Shown here: positions 12,904-64,000 of the stretch, piece after piece
Layout of the letters: the number at the start of each line of letters is the position of its first letter
Position numbering within the stretch: the stretch's first letter is position 1
DNA from: Monoplex corrugatus
Taxonomy: Eukaryota > Mollusca > Gastropoda > Littorinimorpha > Ranellidae
Assembly (NCBI GenBank): GCA_030674185.1
Contig: CM060312.1
Span: 2,761,893-2,825,892 of the forward strand
Direction: 5' to 3'
DNA: 64,000 nt
The notes under the pieces: model-generated
The model's input: only the letters and a program-made list of their open reading frames with translations
Told to the model about the DNA's origin: nothing
The model's database searches: none
Made by a program: the position numbers and the translations under genes

Positions 12904-13595
12904 AATGACAAGTGTGTGATACCCACATGAGCACACGTCTTCAATAATTTCCTCTGTTGCATGAATTGTTCGTCCTGTTCTATGGACAAGTGATCTGCTT
13001 GCATAACGACAGGCCATTCAAGGGTGGTAACTCAACAGTAACAACTTGCTGGTCAAAACAAAACAAACAAAACAAAACAAAACAAAACACCTAAAATCTG
13101 ATTTCCATCCCTATAGAACATCACTTCTTCACTTAACAGAAACGGACCTGATTTAAACACACACACACACCACACACACACACACACATCAGAGATGGAC
13201 ACAGTAAGAGAGAAAGAGCAAGAATCCCCAAATGAATGATCTAAAAGTTCAACACTTCTCCAACTGCTCCAACAAGCACAGCTGTTGTGCAGAATCACAC
13301 AACATATCGATGGAAGAAAACAGATCAAACCAACAGACAAACAATATTAACCTCATGCCGCATCAATCTCAAAATACAATGACCTCAAAAACGTTACCCT
13401 AACAGAACCGTTATCTCGCATTTACCCAAAGTAACGATAATGTTTTTTCACTCACTTCAATGTAATCGTCTTCACTACTCAAGTGGGGGGAAAATCTCAA
13501 ACACTTCTCACTTCTTGAGGTTTGAACATGACAAACGTTTAGGTGGGGTTTGTTTGGGTTTTTTTTTTCACTGAACCCATCTTTACCCAGAATAA
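12904..13595. other. Mostly unique sequence; short microsatellites
   Basis: (CAAAA)n at 13060-13090 and CA at 13158-13188. No exon was recognised. Confidence 0.5.
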
Positions 13596-13599
13596 CTTA

Positions 13600-13950
13600 T
13601 TCTATAACACCCAAAGTAAATCACCCCATACATACCCAAACTAACTTACCCCACCTTTATCCAAAGTCACTTACCCCATACATATGCAAAGCAAAAAACC
13701 CTATAAACCCAAAGCAAAAAACCCTATAAACCCAAAGCAATTCACCCCTATAAACCACAAATTAAGCAATACCCTATAACCCAAAGCAAAAACCCCTATA
13801 AACCCAAAGCAATTCACCCTATCCAAAAACCTATAACCAAGTAGTTCACCCATATAAACCCAAAGTAGTTCACCCCAAATGTACCCAAATTAATTCACCC
13901 ATTATGTACCCAAGTAGTTCACCCCATATACCCAAAAATAATAACTCCAT
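13600..13950. repeat. Diverged minisatellite, CCCAAAG units
   Basis: Units of about 24-30 bases built on ACCCAAAGCAATTCACCC, with many indels. Confidence 0.85.
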
Positions 13951-14024
13951 AAATAACTATAGTCATGAGATCTCAGTTACCACAAAGAACAGAGGAAGGT
14001 GGAGAGAAATCACCTGAAAATCAT

Positions 14025-14830
14025 GTGTGATAGATACCCCAATAGCCTACCCCTGGGTCAAGGAACAGGTGAACTTTCCCCCACCCCACCTGTACCCACC
14101 ATAGTGTGATAGATACCCCAATAGCCTACCCCTGGGTCAAGGAACAGGTGAACTTTCCCCCACCCCACCTGTACCCACCAATGGATAAACAATAGTACCT
14201 GTAAATGAACTTTCCCCACCCCACCTGTACCCACCATAGTGTGATGATACCCCAATAGCCTACCTGGGTCAAGGAACAGTGAACTTTCCCCACCCCACTG
14301 TACCCACCATAGTGTGAAGATACCCAATAGCCTACCCTGGTCAAGGACAGTGAACTTTCCCCCACCCCACTGTACCACCATAGTGTGATAGATACCCCAA
14401 TAGCCTACCCCTGGTCAAGGAACAGGTGAACTTTCCCCACCCCACTGTACCACCATAGTGTGATAGATACCCCAATAGCCTACCCTGGGTCAAGGAACAG
14501 GTGAACTTTCCCCCACCCCACTGTACCCACCATAGTGTGATAGATACCCAATAGCCTACCCTGGTCAAGGAACAGTGAACTTTCCCCCACCCCACTGTAC
14601 CCACCATAGTGTGATAGATACCCAATAGCCTACCCTGGTCAAGGAACAGGTGAACTTTCCCCCACCCCACTGTACCCACCATAGTGTGATAGATACCCCA
14701 ATAGCCTACCCTGGTCAAGGAACAGGTGAACTTTCCCCACCCACTGTACCACCATAGTGTGATAGATACCCAATAGCCTACCCTGGGTCAAGGAACAGGT
14801 GAACTTTCCCCCACCCCACCTGTACCCACA
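14025..14830. repeat. About 79-bp minisatellite
   Basis: About 10 units containing GATAGATACCCCAATAGCCT, GGTCAAGGAACAGGTGAACT and CCACCATAGTG. Many single-base deletions occur in C, G and A runs. The array lies roughly 330-1130 bases past the G6PD stop, so it could overlap the 3' UTR or termination region. Confidence 0.95.
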
Positions 14831-14928
14831 TAACTGTGATAACCCACACTGACTGGAAACTTGTAAGGCAATATATTCAGCATAGTGTCACTGGATGTGG
14901 CCAGCGGTCCAGTAAGGCAGACAGCAAT

Positions 14929-15120
14929 GTGATGTGATGTGATGTGATGTGATGTGATGTGATGTGATGTGATGTGATGTGGGGTGAGGTGTGACAAGAC
15001 ATGACACGACGAGAGGTGACATGACGTGACGTGTTGTGATGTGATGTGACGTAACGTGATGTACATGACGTGGCGTGACACAGAATCACGTGACGTGACG
15101 TGACATGACGTGACATGACA
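14929..15120. repeat. GATGT/GACGT pentanucleotide repeat in the G6PD 3' UTR region
   Basis: A pure (GATGT)n run followed by degenerate GACGT/GACAT units. It starts 37 bases after the G6PD stop codon (minus strand), so it should be transcribed as part of the 3' UTR. Confidence 0.9.
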
Positions 15121-15156
15121 TGTGCGTAGTCAGCTATCCCCACACACAGACGTTCC

Positions 15157-56750
<41,594 letters not shown>

Positions 56751-57654
56751 CTGCAAAGAAGGACAGAAAACAGTTACTTTAATGATTACTTGAAAGAAAC
56801 AACAACTAACCAAACAGTTAATTATGAATATTACTTGAAAGAAACAACAACTAACTAAATAAACAAAACAAAAAAACAAAGAAACAAAATTAATGACAGT
56901 CCAATTATTGTAATATTCAACTTTTTTTTTTTTTTTTTTTTTTTGTCAACAAATATAGCATGAAAAACCTGAAAGAAATGCAAAAACGAATGCAAAGTAG
57001 CCCTCCAGTCGTTTCTAGTTATAAACAGAGTTTACCACAGAACTTCCATGTCAGTGTATCCAGTGAAGACAGTTTGCCACACAACCAGCAGTCAGTCAGT
57101 TTACACTGAACTTTGATGTCAGTATATCCAGTGAAGACAGTTTGCCACACAACCAGCAGTCAGCCAGAGTTTACACTGAACTTTGTTGTCAGTGTATCCA
57201 GTGAAGACAGCTTGCCACACAACCAGTCAGCCAGAAGATCTCAGTAAAGTGACTGACACATCACCAGCTCAACATTCATGTCATTCCATGCTCGGCTTTC
57301 AGCTAACTCCAGTAAGACAACTACTGCATAATCCACAGCATGGCAGAGTCGAGCATCCAACCACAATCACAAACTCTTACATCTACCACCCTGAACATTT
57401 ATAAACATTGTAAATAGAAACCTGCAAGATCTGGACTAAATTATATATAATTATGTATGTATATATATATATACACACATGCACACATAAAACCCAACTT
57501 TGAAAGTGTGTTTCATTTTTATTTTTGTTTGAATAAATCACTGACCCAGAGAGCGAGAGACAGTTCCAAACAGCTTCAAAATCCTTGTATGTGATCTTAT
57601 CCTTGTGATCAAAACAAAAGAAAAGCTTGCTGTTAATGTTATTGTCATTTTTGG

Positions 57655-58140
57655 TTGTAAAGCCCAGATGACTGCGTAAAGCCATATCAGGGCTGTAACA
57701 ATTTCAAAACATTAACAAAACTTAAGAAGAAAAAAAGGAAAAGAAAATTAAGTATACATGTCAAAGCATTTGCGCACATAATCTAAGGACAACTCTGCCC
57801 AATTTATCACAAGGGAGTTAAAAATCATACCTGAATACAAATTCCAATATAACAAAGGGCACCAAAACATACATAAAAACAGGCCTAAATTACTTCAACT
57901 GCTTCCTATATACTCATTTCCCTAAAGCCAAAAATGCACGCAATATATGTACCCAATTATCGATCCTAAGAGAAAGTACATAACACTTTATCAAACACAT
58001 TCAGGTGTCTGGACCAACAAGGGCAAAAACGATAAAAAGAAATGACAAAAAGGAAAGGAACAAGGCAGAAACAAAGACAGTGACAGAAAAGAGAAATTTC
58101 TAGCTCTGAATTATTTATACTGAAAGAGCCCCCCAGCACC
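57655..58140 (+). mobile_element. Dispersed repeat copy
   Basis: Starts AAGCCCAGATGACTGCGTAA, then AAAAAAGGAAAAGAAAATTA; ends near ACTGAAAGAGCCCCCCAGC. Same family as 51355-51905. Confidence 0.8.
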
Positions 58141-58146
58141 CCCCCT

Positions 58147-58147
<1 letters not shown>

Positions 58148-58238
<91 letters not shown>
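58148..58238. repeat. (CA)n microsatellite
   Basis: Near-pure CA. Confidence 0.98.
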
Positions 58239-58240
<2 letters not shown>

Positions 58241-58534
58241 TGGGGGAGGAAGAAAAGCTCTTTCCTTTTCTCTTCAAGTAACAGACTGATCAGTTGATAT
58301 TCACACTGCTCTGTGCAGGGATAACATGGTGAAACAGGATTTTTTTTTTCTGTATGTATTTTTGTGTGCCTGTGATTGGACTTTTCAACATAATCTTGCC
58401 GAGGGCACTCCTTTACTATCATGGGTACTTTTTTACACAGTACGCAAGCTGTACACTGGGTCTCAGTTTGTACTGTCATACCAGGAAGACACCCACCTGA
58501 CCTGATGAAATCCTGTCACAAACCAGTAACTTAC

Positions 58535-58870
58535 CCCAAGTAAAAACCTCTCATACATGGCTAAGAGACTGTCATTGCTTACATGCGTAAAAACCTTAAC
58601 CTGAGTAAAAACCTCTCATACATGGCTAAGAGACTGTCATTGCTTACACGTGTAAAAACCTTATCCTGAGTAAAAACCTCTCAAGTCTCATACATGGCTA
58701 AGAGACTGTTATTGCTTACATGCATAAAAACCTTATCCTGAGTAAAAAACCTCCCATGCATGGCTTAGAAACTGTTTTTGCTTACACGTGTAAAAACCTT
58801 ATCCCAAGTAAACCTCTCATACATGGCTTAGAAACTGTTTTTGCTTACATGAGTAAAAGCATTTCATGCA
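58535..58870. repeat. About 63-bp minisatellite
   Basis: Five units with CTCATACATGGCTAAGAGAC, TGTCATTGCTTACA and GTAAAAACCTTA. Confidence 0.92.
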
Positions 58871-59195
58871 CAGCTCAGAAACCGTTGCTATTTACACTGT
58901 ATAAAATCCTCTTGTGCTCAGAAAATGCTACTATTCACACTGTATAAAAATCCTCTTGTGCTCAGAAACTGTTGCTATTTACACTGTATAAAATCCTCTT
59001 GTGCTCAGAAAATGCTACTATTCACACTGTATAAAAATCCTCTTGTGCTCAGAAACTGTTGCTATTTACACTGTATAAAATCCTCTTGTGCTCAGAAACT
59101 GTTGCTATTTATACTGTATAAAACCCTCTTGTGCTCAGAAACTGTTGCTATTAACACTGTATAAAATCCTCTTGTGCTCAAAAACTGTTGCTTGA
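58870..59195. repeat. About 61-bp dimeric minisatellite
   Basis: Unit GCTATTTACACTGTATAAAA, TCCTCTTGTGCTCAGAAA, alternating with a GCTACTATTCACACTG form early on. It follows directly from, and shares words with, the previous array. Confidence 0.93.
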
Positions 59196-59506
59196 AGAAA
59201 AGGCAGAATGAAAATGTTAAATCATATAAAGGATGGGAAAAAATTCACACATAGCAGACTACTGTTTGTGGTAAAAAAAAAAAAAGTAATTAAAAAGTAT
59301 AAAAAGCACAAATGAACACACAGATCTGAAAATTCCTTATTGGGGTAAAATACTGGGGTTAAAAACTCCCATTCACCACTGAGAAAAGAGCTTTGCTAAA
59401 ATCAACAATTACAAAATGAAAAGTGACATGCAACATCTGATAATTGATGGGAAACCTTTGTCAAAGCCACAGTGAAAAACACAAAGTAACATGCCAACAT
59501 GCAGGT
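59196..59506. other. Unique AT-rich spacer
   Basis: Nothing recognised. Confidence 0.5.
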
Positions 59507-60672
59507 GGGCCTATACCAGCAGATCATCAGCCTTTGTACAGACTATCAAAGGGCTATACCAGCAGATCATCAGCCTTTGGCTTTGTACAGACTATCATAA
59601 GACTATACCAGCAGATCATCAGCCTTTGTACAGACTATCAAAGGGCTATACCAGCAGATCATCAGCCTTTGTACAGACTATCATAAGGCTATACCACAGA
59701 TCATCAGCCTTTGTACAGACTATCATAAGGCTATACCACAGATCATCAGCCTTTGTACAGACTATCATAAGGCTATACCAGCAGATCATCAGCCTTTGTA
59801 CAGACTATCATAAGGCTATACCACAGATCATCAGCCTTTGTACAGACTATCATAAGGCTATACCAGCAGATCATCAGCCTTTGTACAGACTATCATAAGG
59901 CTATACCAGCAGATCATCAGCCTTTGTACAGACTATCATAAGACTATACCAGCAGATCATCAGCCTTTGTACAGATTATCATAAGACTATACCAGCAATC
60001 ATCAGCCTTTGTACAGACTATCACAGGGCTATCCAGCAGATCATCAGCCTTTGTACAGACTATCACAGGGCTATACCAGCAGATTATCAGCCTTTGTACA
60101 GACTATCATAGGGCTATACCAGCAGATGATCAGCCTTTGTACAGACTATCAAAGGGCTATGCCAGCAGATGATCAGTCTTTGTACAGACTATCAAAGGGC
60201 TATGCCAGCAGATGATCAGTCTTTGTACCGACTATCAAAGGGCTATACCAGCAGATGATCAGCCTTTGTACAGACTATCAAAGGGCTATACCAGCTGATT
60301 ATCAGCCTTTGTACAGACTATCAAAGGGCTATACCAGCTGATTATCAGCCTTTGTACAGATTATCAAAGGGCTATACCAGCAGATTATCAGCCTTTGTAC
60401 AGACTATCAAAGGGCTATGCCAGCAGATTATCAGCCTTTGTACAGACTATCAAAGGGCTATACCAGCTGATTATCAGCCTTTGTACAGACTATCACAGGG
60501 CTATACCAGCAGATTATCAGCCTTTGTACAGACTATCACAGGGCTACACCAGCAGATTATCAGCCTTTGTACAGACTATCGTATCACATGGGCTATACCA
60601 GCAGATCATCAGCCTTTGTACAGACTATCACAGGGCTACACCAGCAGATTATCAGCCTTTGTACAGACTATC
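59507..60672. repeat. 43-bp minisatellite
   Basis: About 27 units of TCAGCCTTTGTACAGACTAT, CATAAGGCTATACCAGCAGA. Variant classes run in blocks (CATAAGG on the left, CAAAGGG in the middle, CACAGGG on the right), as expected if neighbours copy each other. Confidence 0.97.
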
Positions 60673-60732
60673 ACTGAAGTCACAATGTATTGGGAGGAAA
60701 GTCAGATCAAAGAACATGTGGAAAAACAACAT

Positions 60733-60964
60733 TAATCATTTGACCCCCACACCCTATCCCCCAAATGCAAAACACTATCCCTTTGATTCCCTCATCCTAT
60801 CCACCAGCTTCCGCAGGAAGCTGGTGGATAGGGTGAGGGAGTCAAAGGACAATGCAGGAAGCTGGTGGATAGGGTGAGGGAGTCAAAGGGTTAAATGTTT
60901 ACTTTGCTATCATGGTTGACAATGCAAGATGCTGGTGGATAGGGTGTGGGAATCAAAGGGTTAA
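60733..60964. mobile_element. Palindromic MITE copy (long form)
   Basis: Inner arms CACCAGCTTCCGCAGGAAGC with CTTTGATTCCCTCA and GAGGGAGTCAAAGG are nearly perfect. The inner right arm is duplicated (60850-60894). The outer arm ends AATCAAAGGGTTAA at 60964. Confidence 0.82.
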
Positions 60965-62010
60965 CTGTGGACAGATTTATGAAATATTTCACCGATTACT
61001 GATAGCTGACAGGTGGACAGAAATCATCAGAAATTGAGAAAATCACAGACTGTTGCACCAAGGGACGGGTGAAGGTCAATCAACATGCAGGTCAAAACCT
61101 CTCATAGTCCACTGAAAAGCTTTTGCTACAACAAGTAACAGACTATAAAACACAGAACACCACTACAGATCAGACAGTAACAGGACACAAGTTGGGCTGT
61201 TTGGCGGACTCAGGTGCCCAAGTCTGTTTCCTTTTAAAACTACCAAACTTTTCTAAACTATAAGAGCTGTTTTCCCCCAAACTTAAATCTTTCATTCCCT
61301 CACCCTGTCCACCAGCCTACAGTATACAGGTGGTAGATAGGCTGAAAGAGTAAAAGATCTAAAAATGGCCCCACATGAACAAACTGTCAAAGATGGTCAC
61401 CTCTTCATCAGTGGTGGATGAAAACTGCAGAACATTCAAAGACAACAGGTCTCCATGCCAGCAGTACAAAGAGTTATTAATATTCATAAGACACACAGTG
61501 ATGATGATGATGACGATGATGATGATGAACTGAAATGTACAACTTATTAACTGGGCCACTTAAATCATCATCACATCATCATCATCATTATAATCATCAT
61601 CATTACCACAGCCTATTAATAATAATAATAGTAATTATAAACTAAGCACCGATTGTAACTGTTACAAAAAGAAAAAGTAATACATGTATCCTTACTGATT
61701 CTGATCCTAATACTTCTCACAGAAACTGAAATACCTAAATCATTAATTCTTAATGCTTGATACATCATTAATTCTTAATGCTTGATACATCATTACATGA
61801 GAGCCAATCAAAGTTGGATGAAAGAAAATCTAAACAACAACAACACATGTCATGTCATTTCGTAATGCAAACTGCTTAAACAGAAACAGTGGTTTTACTG
61901 TGCTAAATCTGACACTGTCATCTAAACAACAACACATGTCATGTCATGTTGTAATACAAACAGTTTAGATATAAAGTGGTTTAGCTGTATGCTGATACTA
62001 CTGCTTTTTT
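60965..62010. other. Mostly unique; small microsatellites and a MITE relic
   Basis: MITE relic at 61283-61361 (CATTCCCTCACCCTGTCCAC...GAAAGAGTAAAAGATCTA). GAT/CAT tracts at 61499-61610. A short direct repeat of CTAAACAACAACA...CATGTCATGTCAT lies at about 61830 and 61922. No gene. Confidence 0.55.
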
Positions 62011-62012
62011 AA

Positions 62013-62109
<97 letters not shown>
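62013..62109. repeat. (CA)n microsatellite
   Basis: About 48 CA units. Confidence 0.99.
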
Positions 62110-62111
<2 letters not shown>

Positions 62112-62144
62112 CAATTTTACTAATAATCAGAGAGAAATTACTAT

Positions 62145-62640
62145 TATTGTTTCAAAACACACACAATACTTCAACAAGAAAAAAACAGGAAAAGAAAATT
62201 AAGTATGCATATCAATGCATTTGTGCACATAATCTAAGGAGATGCCCCTGGCACTAACCACTCCATCCAATTTATCGCACAGGGGATTTAAAAAACACAC
62301 CTGAATACAAATTTAAACATAACTAAGGACACAACCATATATAAAAACAGTCCCAACTTATCTAAAATTGCTTCCGCATATCTCATTTCAACGGAGCCAA
62401 AATTGCACTTAATACATAATGTACCCAAATATCAATCCTAAATGACAGTGTATAAGACTTTAGCGAACACATACAGGTGAACAGACCAGCAAAGGCAGAA
62501 ATTGATAGGAAGAAATGACAGAAAGCAAAGGAACAAAGCAGAAACAAAGAGAGTGACAGAAAAGCGGGCATTTCTAGCACAGAATTTCCAGAATGTGGGG
62601 ATATTATTTATACTGAAAGAGACCCCGACATCCCCATGAG
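62145..62640 (+). mobile_element. Dispersed repeat copy (head missing)
   Basis: From GTTTCAAAACACACACAATA through CCATCCAATTTATCGCACAG to GACATCCCCATGAG. Same family as 51355-51905. Confidence 0.8.
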
Positions 62641-62829
62641 TGGGTGATGGTGGTAGTGGTGGTGGGGGTCGAGAAAAATTAAAACTGATTTTTTTTGTAG
62701 GTAAGAAACAAAATGACATACACAAATATTATGACCATTTGTACAGCATTTCATCTCACAAAGCCCTAAGTGCCTCACAAAAACATGCTACAGGCGGAAA
62801 TATGTAAAGCAACCACAAGTCAACCATTA

Positions 62830-63440
62830 TCACTACCACACAAAATGTGTCCACTAGTCTATTCAGAATGCATGATTAAAGTGTTTGTCATTTAAGTCTT
62901 CAGCACGTATCCATTAGTCTTTTCAAAATGTGTCTATTAGTCTCTTCAGAATGTGTCCACTAGTGTCTTCACAATATGTCCATTAGTCTGTTCTCAACAG
63001 GCCAGTAAACTCTTCACAGTGTCAAACTCTTCAAAATATGTCCATTAATCTCTTCAAAATGTGTCCATTAGTCTCTTCAGAATGTGTCCATTAGTCTCTT
63101 CAGAATGTGTCCATTAGTGTCTTCAGAATGTGTCATTAAACCCTTCGAAATGTGTCCATTAGTCCCTTCAGAATGTGTCCATTAATGTCTTCAGAATGTG
63201 TCATTAAACCCTTCGAAATGTGTCCATTAGTCCCTTCAGAATGTGTCCATTTGTCTCTTCTTCAGGTGTCCATTAGCCTCTTCAGGTGTCTCTTAGTCTT
63301 ACTCTTAGTCTCTTCAGAAGGTGTCTATTAGTCTCTTGGGAAGGTGTCTATTAGTCTCTTGAGAAGGTGTCTATTAGTTTCTTCAGAAGTGTCTATTAGT
63401 CTCTTCAGAAGTGTCTATTAGTCTCTTCTGAATGTGTCCG
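62830..63440. repeat. About 23-bp diverged minisatellite
   Basis: About 25 units of GTCTCTTCAGAATGTGTCCA plus TTA. A second form, GTCTCTTGAGAAGGTGTCTA, dominates the right end. Confidence 0.93.
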
Positions 63441-63454
63441 TGAAACAAAAAGAG

Positions 63455-63937
63455 AACTAAATCTGCTGAAGAACCAGAAAAACACAAAAACAGAATCAGA
63501 ACACGTATTAATACAACCAGACAAGACAGGCGCAAATTTTCTGCCGACTGGCCTTTGTCAAGCTTAAATAAGATCACAAGCGAACAAACACCAAATTCAA
63601 AAAGCAGAAGACTAAAACTTCCCTGCTGCTTCATCCAGTGGGAGAAAAGAACTTCTACTTCCATGCTGCTTCATTCAGAGGGAGAAACTCAAAAGGACTG
63701 AATTAGTCCTCTTATCCCACTGGACGAAGCAGCAGGGAAGTTTTAGTCTTTTTCTCCTAATTTTTGTATTTGGTGTTTGTTCATTTGTGATCTTACCTTT
63801 ACCCTTTACAAAGGCCAGTAGGCTGAAAATTTGCACCTGTCTTGTCTTGTTGTATTAAATATGCGTTCTGATTCCATTTTCGGTTTTTCTGGTTCCTATT
63901 TGCTTGAACGCAGGCAGTCGCGCTTGTTTTGGATTAA
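63455..63937. mobile_element. Inverted dimer of Penelope-like tails
   Basis: Left arm in minus orientation (63455-63640) with the complement of TTGACAAAGGCCAGTC. Right arm in plus orientation (63715-63937) with GCAGCAGGGAAGTTTTAGTC and GCAGGCAGTCGCGCTTGTTT. The centre has an extra partial repeat (CATGCTGCTTCATTC). Same architecture as 34960-35345 and 24502-25194. Confidence 0.83.
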
Positions 63938-64000
63938 ATCTGCTCAGTTCAGTGGGACCCTAGCACTAGTAGCTGTGAGAGCTGCATGCAACAGCTGTTT

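Noticed and set aside
56880..64000. Search for the missing G6PD exon 2 (ending I-M-G-A-S)
   Set aside because: No minus-strand match with a usable donor was seen; GAT-rich tracts near 61500 are microsatellite.

Overview
The window is eukaryotic, animal-type DNA. It holds split exons with GT/AG splice sites, introns made largely of tandem repeats, (CA)n microsatellites, and degraded non-LTR and Penelope-like retroelements. A mollusc or another marine lophotrochozoan fits the style of repeats, but the organism is an inference. The only cellular gene I can support is glucose-6-phosphate dehydrogenase (G6PD) on the minus strand. Eleven exons between 56750 and 15157 join with consistent phases to 1428 coding bases, that is 475 codons plus a stop. 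They correspond to human G6PD from the GDLAKK nucleotide-binding segment to the C-terminus. The first roughly 40 residues and the promoter lie beyond the right edge of the window or are not visible in it.

Layout. Bases 1-15100 lie downstream of the gene. They hold a chain of minisatellites (24-, 40-, 74-, 45-, 29-, 32- and 79-bp units), microsatellites, TTAA-flanked palindromic MITE copies and two Penelope-like remnants. Bases 15157-21239 carry exons 13 to 9 between arrays and a piggyBac-like fragment. Bases 21635-26500, in intron 8, are a Penelope-like element on the plus strand, flanked by same-orientation tail copies and interrupted by a second insertion of its own family. Bases 26500-40570 carry exons 8, 7 and 6 with very long arrays. 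Bases 40571-47116 carry exons 5 and 4, more arrays and a 5'-truncated LINE. Bases 47120-56750 hold a 3.8-kb 36-bp array, LINE remnants, an apparent segmental duplication and the 38-bp micro-exon 3. Bases 56751-64000 are intron 2 or upstream sequence with more arrays, dispersed repeats and an inverted Penelope-tail dimer.

The most unusual feature is that several intronic minisatellites are copies of G6PD's own exon edges. The array after exon 7 repeats the last 19 or so bases of that exon together with its 5' splice site, about 54 times. The array after exon 8 repeats that exon's 5' splice site about 28 times. The array before exon 10 repeats its 3' splice site about 26 times and ends in a partial exon copy. 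Five partial copies of the 5' half of exon 7, all with an AG acceptor, lie in the preceding intron. The true splice sites therefore sit at the ends of long rows of decoys.

Most long open frames here (for example three overlapping ones of about 730-790 codons at 10053-12466) are tandem repeats without stop codons and are not annotated as genes.
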